From contig JADZFU010000004.1 in the NCBI GenBank assembly GCA_020854265.1, forward strand, positions 310,001 through 374,000: a stretch of 64,000 nt of DNA, in the 5' to 3' direction. This DNA comes from Candidatus Uhrbacteria bacterium (GTDB taxonomy: Bacteria; Patescibacteriota; Patescibacteriia; 2-12-FULL-60-25). The notes under the pieces were generated by a model that was given only the letters and a program-made list of their open reading frames with translations, ran no database searches and was not told the origin of the DNA. The position numbers and the translations under genes were made by a program. How positions within the stretch are numbered: position 1 is the first letter of the stretch; each line of letters starts with the position of its first letter. Of this stretch, positions 16,563-24,907 are shown one piece after another.

Positions 16563-16601
16563 AAACACCCCCGATCCGGACTGGATCGGGGGTGTTTCTT
16601 T
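16563..16601 (+). terminator. Terminator after VWA gene
   Basis: A 15-bp stem, AAACACCCCCGATCC pairing with GGATCGGGGGTGTTT, loop of 5, followed by CTTT. It may also lie beyond the 3' end of the tRNA-Lys transcript from the other strand. Confidence 0.85.
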
Positions 16602-16607
16602 ATTGCA

Positions 16608-16683
16608 TGGTGGGACCGATGGGGATCGAACCCATGACCGTTGGCTTAAAAGGCCACTGCTCTACCAACTGAGCTACAGTCCC
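16608..16683 (-). tRNA. tRNA-Lys (UUU)
   Basis: 76 nt, minus strand. The acceptor GGGACTG pairs with CGGTCCC, the discriminator is A and CCA is encoded. The anticodon loop is CTTTTAA. The D arm (GCTC/GAGC) and T arm with TTCGATC are normal. Confidence 0.95.
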
Positions 16684-16731
16684 GGACGTTTTTGCGGTAA
16701 GATAGTAGCGGATTCCAGCCAAGAAATCAAG

Positions 16732-17850
16732 ATGCGCATCCATATCATCGGGAGTAAGGGTATTCCGTCGTCCTCCGTACCTGGGGCCGGCGGTATTGAG
16801 CGTCATGTCGAGCAGCTTGCGAAAGGTCTATCCGAAAAGGGAAACCGGGTTTTTGTGTATACGCGTTCCCACTCGGAATATGACAAATTAACGTGGAATG
16901 GAGTCCGCTTGATCCGTTTGCCGTCAATCCGGACAAAAAATTTGGAAGCGATTTCGCATACGTTCCTTTCGACATTACATGTCCTGTTCCAAGACACAGA
17001 CATTATTCACTATCATGGAGTCGGACCATCAACGCTGGCGTGGATACCGCGTTTGTTTAAAAGAAAAGCAAAAACCGTTTGTACATTCCATAACCGCGAT
17101 TGGTTTGATTCAAAATGGTCCAAACCGGCAAAACTGTACCTGCGTTTTGGCGAATGGTGCGCCGTCCGTTTTCCGCATGCCACTATCGCCGTATCACATA
17201 CGATCCAAGTTTTTTGTCGGACGAAATTTAAAAAAGAAGTACATTACATTCCAAACGGAGCCGACATGCCCGGCCCGCAAGGCACGTCCGAGCTAGCCGC
17301 ATTCGGTCTTGAGCCGAATAACTATCTCCTGGGTGTTGGCAGGCTTTTGCCGCGGAAAGCTTACGATATCGCGATTGAGGCATATCGCCGCGTACCCGGA
17401 GACATGCCGCTGGTCATTGTAGGAGAAGCAACGCATGAAGGCGATTACGCGGAAAAATTACATGCGCTTGCTGCGAAAGACCCGCGCGTACGGTTACTCG
17501 GTTATCAAAGCGGGCAGGCACTCAAGCAGCTGTTCGCGCATTGCTATGCGTTTGTCCATCCGTCTCAAGCCGAAGGACTCTCGGTTTCTATCATCGAGGC
17601 GATGGCATCGGCCAAAGTCGTGATTATGTCGAATATCGAAGAAAATCTAGAACTGGTTGATCATAGCGGTCTCGCATTTGAAACCGACAATATTGACGCC
17701 CTTCGGAAAGCATACGAACTTGTTTTGTCAGATCCGGAAATGGTTGAGCAGCGCGGCAAGCGTGCTCGCGAGGTTGCGCGGCGGGAGTACTCATGGTCGC
17801 GGGTTATAGACAAGACGGACGCATTGTTTAAAGATCTGATCCAGACATGA
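16732..17850 (+). CDS. Glycosyltransferase, GT4 family
   Basis: The protein is 372 residues with a GT-B fold. The N-terminal acceptor domain starts MRIHIIGSKG with the GAGGIERHVEQLAKGL loop. The donor domain has GVGRLLPRKAYDIAIEAY and the GT4 signature FVHPSQAEGLSVSIIEAMAS with the E-x7-E motif. The acceptor sugar or lipid is not predictable. I start at the ATG at 16732 because the frame upstream runs through the terminator and tRNA. It overlaps murD by ATGA, with a WecG-type gene after that, so it may help to build a cell-surface glycan. Confidence 0.88.
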   Translation: MRIHIIGSKGIPSSSVPGAGGIERHVEQLAKGLSEKGNRVFVYTRSHSEYDKLTWNGVRLIRLPSIRTKNLEAISHTFLSTLHVLFQDTDIIHYHGVGPSTLAWIPRLFKRKAKTVCTFHNRDWFDSKWSKPAKLYLRFGEWCAVRFPHATIAVSHTIQVFCRTKFKKEVHYIPNGADMPGPQGTSELAAFGLEPNNYLLGVGRLLPRKAYDIAIEAYRRVPGDMPLVIVGEATHEGDYAEKLHALAAKDPRVRLLGYQSGQALKQLFAHCYAFVHPSQAEGLSVSIIEAMASAKVVIMSNIEENLELVDHSGLAFETDNIDALRKAYELVLSDPEMVEQRGKRAREVARREYSWSRVIDKTDALFKDLIQT

Positions 17851-19124
17851 ATGTTTTGATTTTAGGGCTGGGCCAGTATCCAAAAGGCAGCGGAGTCGCT
17901 GCGGCTTTGCATTTTGCAAAGGCAGGGGATCAAGTCATCGTGACCGACTTGAAATCGCGGAAAGAGCTTGCCGGCAATGTCAAACAGCTTTCCAAATATA
18001 AAAACGTACAGTTCCACCTTGGCGGACACGATCCCGAAGATATCGCATGGGCACATTTGATCGTGCGCGGTCCGAGTGTCCGCAGCAGCTCCAAAGAGAT
18101 GAAGCTGGCTCGCAAACTCGGAAAATCTGTCACAAGCGATCTTGCGCTCTTCTTGGAGGCTTGCCCATGCCCGGTGATCGGAATTACAGGTACGCGCGGA
18201 AAAAGCACTACGACGAAAATGATTCATGAGGTGCTGTGGGGTTCCAAGAAATGGCGCGAAGTCTGGCTTGGAGGAAATATTTTGGTTTCTCCACTCACGT
18301 TTTTACCGCAAGTGAAGGCGAGTGACTTGGTCGTTTTGGAGATGAGCAGCTTCCAATTGGAGGCAACGGGCGAAGCGGGTATATCGCCGCATATTGCCGT
18401 TTGGACCAATCTTATGCGCGACCACCTGAACATGTATCCGAGTATGGTCGAGTATGCCGAGGCCAAGGCGCAGATTTTTCGACACCAGAGACCGGATGAT
18501 TTTGTGCTATTACCGGCCAATAAGTCGTTCAATATGTATGCCAAGGAAGCCCCGGGAAATGTCATACGCGTCAAACAGGAAAAATTTGCATTGTCGATTC
18601 CAGGCGAGCACAACCAGATGAATGCGAGCTTTGCAGCGGCCACGGCAGCATTGCTAGGCGTCCCTTTATCCAAAACAAAATCCATACTCAAAACGTTTAA
18701 AGGGCTGCCGAACCGTTTTGAGACGATTGCCGCAAAAAAAGGCGTCACGTTTATTAATGATACGACGGCGACAACTCCAGACGGAACGCTCGCAGCGCTC
18801 CGTTCAATACAGCCATCAAAAGCAGCGATACACCTTTTATTCGGGGGCGCGGATAAAGAATTGGATTTCAAGGAAGTCGCTTCGTATCTCAAGAAACGCA
18901 AAGACGTGAAGACCTATCTTTTATCCGGGACGGCCGAGGCAAAAATAAAGAGGGCGGGGATTAAAGGTCATTGGTATAAAACGTTTCCGGAAGCGTTTAA
19001 TGCCATTCATCCAAACAAAGGCGACATCGTATTGCTTTCGCCAGGGTGTGCCAGCTTTGGCATGTTCAAGAACGAGTTTGACCGCGGCGAACAATTTCGT
19101 GCTTTGGTAAAAACGTGGAAATAG
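17847..19124 (+). CDS. murD: UDP-N-acetylmuramoylalanine-D-glutamate ligase
   Basis: Adds D-Glu to UDP-MurNAc-L-Ala. It is 425 residues with the three Mur-ligase domains. The first is an N-terminal Rossmann domain (NVLILGLGQYPKGSGVA). The ATPase P-loop is GITGTRGKSTTTKMI, with LEMSSFQLE and NLMRDHLNMYPS later in that domain. The C-terminal domain contains NDTTATTPDGTLAAL and LLFGGADKELDF. LSPGCASFGMFKNEFDRGEQF closes it and is diagnostic of MurD. It is coupled to the GT4 gene upstream and closely followed by the WecG/TagA-type gene. Confidence 0.95.
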   Translation: MNVLILGLGQYPKGSGVAAALHFAKAGDQVIVTDLKSRKELAGNVKQLSKYKNVQFHLGGHDPEDIAWAHLIVRGPSVRSSSKEMKLARKLGKSVTSDLALFLEACPCPVIGITGTRGKSTTTKMIHEVLWGSKKWREVWLGGNILVSPLTFLPQVKASDLVVLEMSSFQLEATGEAGISPHIAVWTNLMRDHLNMYPSMVEYAEAKAQIFRHQRPDDFVLLPANKSFNMYAKEAPGNVIRVKQEKFALSIPGEHNQMNASFAAATAALLGVPLSKTKSILKTFKGLPNRFETIAAKKGVTFINDTTATTPDGTLAALRSIQPSKAAIHLLFGGADKELDFKEVASYLKKRKDVKTYLLSGTAEAKIKRAGIKGHWYKTFPEAFNAIHPNKGDIVLLSPGCASFGMFKNEFDRGEQFRALVKTWK

Positions 19125-19125
19125 T

Positions 19126-19830
19126 ATGCAAGTCTTGGGCGTACCGATCGAAGCGCGGTCAATGGAAGACGCGGCCGAAAAGGGGGGCTGGATTGTTACG
19201 GCAAATCCGGAGATTTTGCTTTACGCTCACCGTCATCCGGAATATCGCGAGGGAATCGTTCAGGCGGATCAGCGCACGGCGGACGGATTCGGTCTTTGGG
19301 CTTGGATGAAGCTCCATGGTCAAAACGCAAAACGCGTTACCGGCGTCGATTTGTCTGAATACCTGATTCAAACTGCGTGGAAAAAAGGATGGAAGGTGGG
19401 TTTATTTGGAGGAGAGTCTGATGAAGCGGATATTGCCGCACGCGGACTGCAGAGCGCGTATCCTGATTTGAACGTGCATGCCGAGCAAGGCGGACGCGTG
19501 AATATCGATGGAACGGCCGATAACAAAACCGATGAAGCGCTTCAACGCATGATCCAATACGGACCGCAGCTCCTGCTTGTAGCCATGGGTCATCCGCGGC
19601 AAGAAATGTGGATCGCTATCCATAAAAAAGATTTTCCGGAATTGAAGGCGGTCGTCGGCGTGGGCGGAACTTTCAATTTTTGGGCGGGAAAATCTAAGCG
19701 TGCGCCGGTATTTTTGCAGAAGATCGGTTTGGAATGGATGTGGCGCTTGATGATGGAGCCGAAACGCTGGAAGCGGATCCTTGATGCGGTGATTGTTTTT
19801 CCTTGGACGGTCCTCATCTCAAAAAAATAA
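19126..19830 (+). CDS. WecG/TagA/CpsF-family glycosyltransferase
   Basis: The protein is 234 residues. GT26 enzymes transfer an amino-sugar to a lipid-linked acceptor at the membrane. Visible motifs are TANPEILLYA, the active-site region QADQRTADGFGLWAWM (Asp), KVGLFGGESDEAD, LLLVAMGHPRQEMWI and VGGTFNFWAGKSKRAP with an amphipathic C-terminus. It begins 1 nt after murD. Likely role: a secondary wall polymer or capsule linkage unit. The exact sugar is unknown. Confidence 0.9.
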   Translation: MQVLGVPIEARSMEDAAEKGGWIVTANPEILLYAHRHPEYREGIVQADQRTADGFGLWAWMKLHGQNAKRVTGVDLSEYLIQTAWKKGWKVGLFGGESDEADIAARGLQSAYPDLNVHAEQGGRVNIDGTADNKTDEALQRMIQYGPQLLLVAMGHPRQEMWIAIHKKDFPELKAVVGVGGTFNFWAGKSKRAPVFLQKIGLEWMWRLMMEPKRWKRILDAVIVFPWTVLISKK

Positions 19831-19862
19831 CCCCGAACCGAAAGGTATCGGATCGGGGTTTA
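19827..19862 (-). terminator. Terminator of thpR (minus strand)
   Basis: CCCCGAACCG (19831-19840) and CGGATCGGGG (19849-19858) form a stem with one A-A mismatch. On the minus strand it is followed by TTATTTTTTT; on the plus strand the T-run is poor. It therefore mainly serves the minus-strand gene. Confidence 0.75.
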
Positions 19863-20387
19863 GTCGAACGACCATGCGGGGAGAATCAGGTCGGTTACTT
19901 TCGTTTTGATGACGAGTTCTGCGCCTTTTGGTTCCCACACGAATGTCCCGGCAAGAGAGGCGGGAAGCGGGACGTTTTTGGAAAGCTCGCCTAGCGTCAC
20001 GTGAGGATTCCATTCAGGAAATCCGGTTTCGTTTGGATCAACCCCCATGTAGCGGAGGATTTCGCCTCGGCAGGCGTTCCATTCAACGAACGGAACGACT
20101 TGTGCGTGCGCAACCAGCAGACGACGATCTTGTACGTCGAACGCTTTGTAGTGTTCTAGTGTGATGATCGGGCGGATTTTTCCGTAACGGATGTAGGCAT
20201 GCGCAATCGCGTCATTCAAGACGGGAGTGGCTGCCGGATGGATGTCGCCGAAATACGCAAGAGTTACGTGGTATGTGTCCGGACTCTTGGCCTCGACGAG
20301 GCGAGGGAATGGAAAAGTCCGGTCAACTGTTTTACTGAGCGATGCGGCTACGGTCGGCGGTACCCGAAAGCGCAGGTAGGCTTTCAC
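19860..20387 (-). CDS. thpR: 2H phosphoesterase, RNA 2',3'-cyclic phosphodiesterase (2'-5' ligase) type
   Basis: The protein is 175 residues of the 2H superfamily. The two catalytic HxTx motifs are both present: YHVTLAYFG near 39-47 and PHVTLGEL near 128-135. The biological substrate of bacterial members is uncertain. It starts at GTG (20387) with TGGAGG about 6 nt upstream, one of the few housekeeping-like genes here with a clear SD. It is divergent from gltX. Confidence 0.88.
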   Translation of the reverse strand: MKAYLRFRVPPTVAASLSKTVDRTFPFPRLVEAKSPDTYHVTLAYFGDIHPAATPVLNDAIAHAYIRYGKIRPIITLEHYKAFDVQDRRLLVAHAQVVPFVEWNACRGEILRYMGVDPNETGFPEWNPHVTLGELSKNVPLPASLAGTFVWEPKGAELVIKTKVTDLILPAWSFD

Positions 20388-20443
20388 GTTTCCTCCAGGA
20401 CGGGAGGTTGTCAGATTGGGCTAAAATTGGCAAGATATGCGGC

Positions 20444-21856
20444 ATGTCAGTCCGCGTGCGTTTTGCCCCGAGCCCTACCGGTTTTCTGCATATCGGCGGT
20501 CTCCGGTCAGCATTGTATAATTGGCTTTTTGCCCGCCGGCACGGCGGAGTGTTTGCATTACGCATCGAGGATACCGACCGCTCGCGTTTTGTCGAAGGCG
20601 CGATCGAGAATCTCCAGCGCTCGCTCGAGGCTTGCGGACTCAAGCCGGATGAAGGACCGTTCATCCAAAGCGAACGGCGAGAAAAACATCTCCAATATGC
20701 CTATGATTTGATTGAAAAGGACAAGGCATATTACTGCTTCTGCACAAAGGAGCGTCTTGACGAGGTTGCAAAACAGCAGCAGGCGCTCAAACATCCAATC
20801 ATGTATGACCGCCATTGCCGCAATTTGTCTAAAACAGACGCGGAGAACCGTGCGGCTGTCGGAGACGAGCACGTTATCCGCTTAAAAGTACCGACCGAGG
20901 GCTCGATCAAGATGCGCGACATGATCCGCGGCGATGTCGAAATTCCTTGGGCACAAGTTGATGACCAAGTCATAATCAAGTCGGATGGATATCCGACTTA
21001 CCATCTGGCGGCGACATGCGACGACCACGATATGGCCATCTCCCATGTCATCCGCGGAGAAGAGTGGCTTTCAAGCTTGCCCAAACATTTATTTATTTTC
21101 GAGTCATTCGGATGGCAGGCGCCTCAATACGCGCATTTACCGCTTTTGTTGAACCCCGATCGTTCCAAGCTTTCCAAGCGTCAGGGCGATGTGGCGGTAG
21201 AAGATTATTTGGCGAAAGGCTATTTGCCGGAAGCTTTGGTCAATTTTGTTGCGCTTCTTGGATGGAATCCAACTTCGGACCGCGAAATATTTACAAAAGA
21301 AGAGCTTGCAGAATTATTCGATATTACAAAAGTGAACAAAGCGGGTGCGGTATTCAATACCGAGAAGCTGAATTGGCTGAATGCCCATTATTTAAAATCG
21401 CTCGATGAATCCGTGTACCTGCTAAAAGCACGAGAGCTCGGATTCTTGGATGAGGATGTCGTGCGCATGCGTGCGGCGATCATTGCCCGCGAGCGCATAA
21501 CGGTTTTGTCCGAGCTGCCAGCCTTGATTGAAGAGGCGACAACGGTTTCCGATTATTCGGCGGACATGCTCGTTTGGAAAAAATCTGATGCATCTACTGC
21601 CAAGACGAGACTGAAATCCGTCCGAGATTATATCGCAGAAAAAGACGAGGATTGGTTCGGCAAGCCTCTCGCGATGGAGGAGGAGACGCGTACATGGATC
21701 GCCGGTCAAGGATTCAGCAATGGGGATACCCTCTGGCCTCTGCGAGTCGCGTTATCCGGACGCGAGAAGTCGCCAAGTCCGTTTGAACTGATGTTCGTTG
21801 CGGGAAAAGACGAGTCTTTGTCGCGTATCGACGCAGCTTTGGAAAAAATGGCATAA
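20444..21856 (+). CDS. gltX: Glutamyl-tRNA synthetase
   Basis: A class I synthetase of 470 residues. The HIGH-type motif is APSPTGFLHIGGLRSALYN near the start and the KMSKS-type motif is SKLSKRQGDV. DTDRSRFVEGA and the anticodon-binding helical domain follow. The ATG at 20444 is used because the conserved core begins two residues later and upstream sequence is antisense to thpR. No gatCAB genes are visible in this window, so whether the enzyme also charges tRNA-Gln cannot be told here. Confidence 0.96.
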   Translation: MSVRVRFAPSPTGFLHIGGLRSALYNWLFARRHGGVFALRIEDTDRSRFVEGAIENLQRSLEACGLKPDEGPFIQSERREKHLQYAYDLIEKDKAYYCFCTKERLDEVAKQQQALKHPIMYDRHCRNLSKTDAENRAAVGDEHVIRLKVPTEGSIKMRDMIRGDVEIPWAQVDDQVIIKSDGYPTYHLAATCDDHDMAISHVIRGEEWLSSLPKHLFIFESFGWQAPQYAHLPLLLNPDRSKLSKRQGDVAVEDYLAKGYLPEALVNFVALLGWNPTSDREIFTKEELAELFDITKVNKAGAVFNTEKLNWLNAHYLKSLDESVYLLKARELGFLDEDVVRMRAAIIARERITVLSELPALIEEATTVSDYSADMLVWKKSDASTAKTRLKSVRDYIAEKDEDWFGKPLAMEEETRTWIAGQGFSNGDTLWPLRVALSGREKSPSPFELMFVAGKDESLSRIDAALEKMA

Positions 21857-21864
21857 TAGTCTGG

Positions 21865-23082
21865 ATGTTCCGCCGCCTGCTTTCCTTTCTCCTGATTTTG
21901 TCGCTATTTGCGCCGCATTTGGCATTGGCTCAGGAGACGGGCTCGATCAAAAACGAAATTGATGCGCTTAACAATCAAGTCGAACAAAAAGAAAAGCGCA
22001 TCAAAGAAATTGAGAGCATCATCTCCCGTTATAAAACAAGAATTGACGAACAAGCTGCGGCGACAGCCTCGCTCTCGAATCAGGTTATTCTTCTTGAAAA
22101 TCGTATTTTGGAAAAAGAGCTGGCTGTCGAACGGACCGCAAGCCAGATCGAGCTTGCGAATCTGGAGTTGCAACGGGTTACCGTACAAATTACAGCCGAG
22201 GAACAGCGCTTGGTAAAACGCGAAGCCGCTCTTTCGGAAGTGATCGGTGAAATTCAAGATGCGCAATCGGTTGGCGCACTGGAAGCGTTTATCGCGCGGC
22301 AATCCTTGTCGGAGTTTTTCACGCGGCTCGATGAGCTGGGCAGGCTTGAGAATGATCTTACCGACGCAACGCAGGCAGTGAAGGATTTGAAAGCCGGACT
22401 CGTGGCAAAGCGGGCGGAGCTGGAGTCCTTTCGAGCGCGGCTTCAAGACCAGCAGCGCGAGCTTCTTAAAGAACAATTGGCATTAGAGCTCGACCGCGCC
22501 GCAAAAACATCATTGTTGGCTGAAACGCAAGATCAAGAGCAGGAGTTCCAACGAATTTTGTTTGAATTGCGCCAACAGAGACAAGATGAAGCAAACGACG
22601 CGGCCGCGCTTGAAGAGCGGATCAAGGACAAGCTCGATTCCATCGATCAGGCATTGGCGCGCGGCGATGTTTTGTTAAGCTGGCCATTTAAGCCGCCGCG
22701 CGGCATCTCGGCGAGTTTCCATGACCCGACATATCCATTTAGAAAGTTGTTCGAGCACCCTGGTATCGATTTGCCGACTTCCGTCGGAACGCCGGTACGA
22801 TCAGCGGCTGGCGGGTACGTGGCATTCAATCGAACGGGTAAACAATATGGAAACTATGTCATGGTGATCCATCCTGGAGGAATCGCTACTATTTACGCCC
22901 ATTTGTCCAAATTTGGTGCCAAGCCGGATACCTATGTCGAACGCGGGGACATTATCGGGTATTCAGGAGGCAAAGCAGGCGCGCCGGGATCCGGACTTTC
23001 CACAGGACCGCATTTACACTTCGAAGTACGACAAGATGGTATTCCAGTAGATCCGATGCAATTTTTGCCGGATATAGACTAA
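21865..23082 (+). CDS. Secreted M23 peptidase with coiled coil (EnvC-like)
   Basis: The protein is 405 residues. Signal peptide at 1-22 (hydrophobic core LLSFLLILSLF, cleavage after ALA or LAQ). A long heptad-rich coiled coil covers about 25-265. The C-terminal LytM/M23 domain has the zinc ligands H-x3-D in EHPGIDLP and the HLHFE motif in GPHLHFEV, so it should be an active metal endopeptidase on peptidoglycan. A CATAAT box overlapping the gltX stop lies 7 nt before the ATG. The coiled coil suggests contact with a division partner; none is identified. Confidence 0.9.
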   Translation: MFRRLLSFLLILSLFAPHLALAQETGSIKNEIDALNNQVEQKEKRIKEIESIISRYKTRIDEQAAATASLSNQVILLENRILEKELAVERTASQIELANLELQRVTVQITAEEQRLVKREAALSEVIGEIQDAQSVGALEAFIARQSLSEFFTRLDELGRLENDLTDATQAVKDLKAGLVAKRAELESFRARLQDQQRELLKEQLALELDRAAKTSLLAETQDQEQEFQRILFELRQQRQDEANDAAALEERIKDKLDSIDQALARGDVLLSWPFKPPRGISASFHDPTYPFRKLFEHPGIDLPTSVGTPVRSAAGGYVAFNRTGKQYGNYVMVIHPGGIATIYAHLSKFGAKPDTYVERGDIIGYSGGKAGAPGSGLSTGPHLHFEVRQDGIPVDPMQFLPDID

Positions 23083-23085
23083 GTA

Positions 23086-23111
23086 AAAACCCTCCTGAGA
23101 AGGAGGGTTTT
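23086..23111. terminator. Bidirectional terminator
   Basis: AAAACCCTCCT (23086-23096), loop GAGA, AGGAGGGTTTT (23101-23111). Symmetric A and T runs serve the M23 gene (+) and the HEAT-like gene (-). Confidence 0.85.
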
Positions 23112-23113
23112 GG

Positions 23114-23560
23114 TCAGGCGAAGGAGAGTTCGCGAATGTAGTGCTTCACGTCATCGTGCTTGGTGTCGACGGCTTCGTGTGCGCGTCTCCGGTCGATCAA
23201 GGTCTGCAGCGCGGAGATCGCCACGGCTGGATCGTGATCCGTGCGCGCAATCATGATGCGTACACTGTCAGCCGCACTGCCCAGATGGTTGAGCGAGGCG
23301 ATTCGAACATAGGGAGGCTGGTCGGGATCGATGGCGAGCGTCACGAGACAGTCTTGGCTCCGGATCATGCGGATCGCGCGGAAGACGCCGTCACCCTCTT
23401 CGGAAGCATGCGCCCTGACGTACTCGACGAGTTCATCGTCGCTCTTCAGGCGCTCTCCCGAGATCGAGTCTTCGCGGGGAATGGGCTTCGATACCGGACG
23501 TTCCGGGCGGAAATGACGGACCAGTTCCAGGATTCGATCGAGAACCGACTGGGAACTCAT
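23114..23560 (-). CDS. Small HEAT-repeat-like helical protein
   Basis: The protein is 148 residues. The pattern of paired helices with PPYVRIASLNHLGSAADSV and DHDPAVAISALQTLIDR resembles two or three HEAT/Armadillo units, a protein-binding scaffold. No enzymatic motif is seen. AGGAGGTG lies 3-4 nt before the ATG, and the promoter TGGACA-17-TAATAC lies inside the 3' end of dus. GC-rich codons. Function unknown. Confidence 0.7.
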   Translation of the reverse strand: MSSQSVLDRILELVRHFRPERPVSKPIPREDSISGERLKSDDELVEYVRAHASEEGDGVFRAIRMIRSQDCLVTLAIDPDQPPYVRIASLNHLGSAADSVRIMIARTDHDPAVAISALQTLIDRRRAHEAVDTKHDDVKHYIRELSFA

Positions 23561-23588
23561 GACACCTCCTGCGAAAGAACTGACTGAC

Positions 23589-23617
23589 GTATTACACGTT
23601 CTTAATTACATTGTCCA
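23589..23617 (-). promoter_or_regulatory. Promoter of the HEAT-like gene inside dus
   Basis: Minus strand: TGGACA (23612-23617), 17 bp, TAATAC (23589-23594). The -35 and spacer are within the last codons of dus, so the cassette carries its promoter in its neighbour. Confidence 0.6.
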
Positions 23618-24542
23618 GATCAGACAACGTAGATATTTTTACGAGATGCTCTTTGAGATGTTTGAGGGCGGGCTGGTGCTTTACGTACCACGGCAAATGT
23701 TTGCGGAGTTTTACGAGTCCGCGTTCGCCATAATGGTCGGCATGAAGCACGGCATGTTTACGCATAACGGCAAGCCGTTCTGTGTTTTCCGGTTCGGGAA
23801 GTTTTTCTCCGGTTTTAAGATAGTGTTCAACTTGTTTGAAAAACCACGGATTTCCAAGACCGCCGCGTCCAATCAAGACGCCGTCGGCTCCGGAGATGTC
23901 CATAGCTTCTTTTGCGAGCTCCGGAGAAGTGATGTCGCCATTCACTAAAAAGGGGATATGCGGCACTTGGCGGCGCGCCTCTCCGACGCGCTCCCAATTT
24001 GCTTTGCCCGAATAGCCCTGTTCTTTGGTACGGCCATGCATCGAAATCAAATCCGCACCTGCATCGGCAATGACTTTCACGAATTCAAGACAGTCCGTGT
24101 CATGCTTCCAGCCGAGACGCGTTTTTACCGATACGGGAACCGGTACCGCCGCTTTCATTTTGCGGACAATTTCGGCAGCGCGTTCCGGCTCTTTGATCAA
24201 TGCGGCTCCATTGAAGTTCGATACGAGATTGTACACTGGGCAACCCATGTTGATATCGATGGCGTCGGGCTTGAAACGTTCGTAAATGATGCGCGCTGCT
24301 TCGGCCATGACATCGGGATTTGATCCAAAGATTTGCTGGACGATGGGGCGTTCGCGTTCGTCAAACTCTGCCATCTTGAGAGTCTTGGGATTCAGCCGTA
24401 CGATGGCTTCCGAGCTCACCATTTCGCGGAACATCAAAGGCGTGCCTTCGTTTTTGCATACGAGGCAGAACGGCAGGTCGCTCATGTCGGCCATGGGTGC
24501 CAGGGCGACGATGGGACGCGGGAGGGACTTCCAATCCAACAT
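23592..24542 (-). CDS. dus: tRNA-dihydrouridine synthase
   Basis: A flavoenzyme of 316 residues that reduces uridines in tRNA D loops. TIM-barrel motifs: ALAPMADMSDLPF (FMN phosphate region), the catalytic Cys in DINMGCPVYN, VKTRLGW, HGRTKEQGYSG, NGDITS and GADGVLIGRGGLGNPWFF. I take the ATG at 24542 rather than the longer frame because TTGATT-17-TATACT ends 7 nt before it and homology starts there. The subgroup (DusB-like) is uncertain. Confidence 0.94.
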   Translation of the reverse strand: MLDWKSLPRPIVALAPMADMSDLPFCLVCKNEGTPLMFREMVSSEAIVRLNPKTLKMAEFDERERPIVQQIFGSNPDVMAEAARIIYERFKPDAIDINMGCPVYNLVSNFNGAALIKEPERAAEIVRKMKAAVPVPVSVKTRLGWKHDTDCLEFVKVIADAGADLISMHGRTKEQGYSGKANWERVGEARRQVPHIPFLVNGDITSPELAKEAMDISGADGVLIGRGGLGNPWFFKQVEHYLKTGEKLPEPENTERLAVMRKHAVLHADHYGERGLVKLRKHLPWYVKHQPALKHLKEHLVKISTLSDLDNVIKNV

Positions 24543-24549
24543 GGCGGCG

Positions 24550-24578
24550 AGTATACTTAAATACAGCCTAAAAATCAA
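24550..24578 (-). promoter_or_regulatory. Promoter of dus, leaderless
   Basis: Minus strand: TTGATT (24573-24578), 17 bp, TATACT (24550-24555), then 7 nt to the ATG. The GTATAC core is palindromic and also reads TATACT on the plus strand, facing the gene at 24582. Confidence 0.65.
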
Positions 24579-24581
24579 GAT

Positions 24582-24902
24582 ATGACCCCCAAACAACAGA
24601 TCGTAAAAAACCCGCTACTCTCGGCTTTTGTAGTCGCGGGAGTACATGCAGCCGTTTCTTATCTCGTGAATGCTTTGGCAGCGGCTATGTATGCCAATAA
24701 TCCGAATGCGCTCGTTTTGATTTGGCCGATTCTGCAGATTCCCGGAGTGGCCATTGTTTCTGCTTTGTTTTTCGTGCTCGGACAAGACGTGTTTTCTGCG
24801 CTTGGATCGGACGGTATTGTCGCCATAACGTATCTCTTCTCATTTGCCGTCGTATTTGGGATTTCGTACGCGGTGATCAATTGGATGAAAGGTAAAAAGT
24901 AA
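24582..24902 (+). CDS. Small membrane protein, unknown
   Basis: The protein is 106 residues with three hydrophobic segments (about 13-35, 43-65 and 75-98) and a Lys-rich C-terminus, which suggests the tail is cytoplasmic. It lies 5 bp upstream of uvrB on the same strand and is likely co-transcribed. No family recognised. Confidence 0.65.
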   Translation: MTPKQQIVKNPLLSAFVVAGVHAAVSYLVNALAAAMYANNPNALVLIWPILQIPGVAIVSALFFVLGQDVFSALGSDGIVAITYLFSFAVVFGISYAVINWMKGKK

Positions 24903-24907
24903 GAAGC

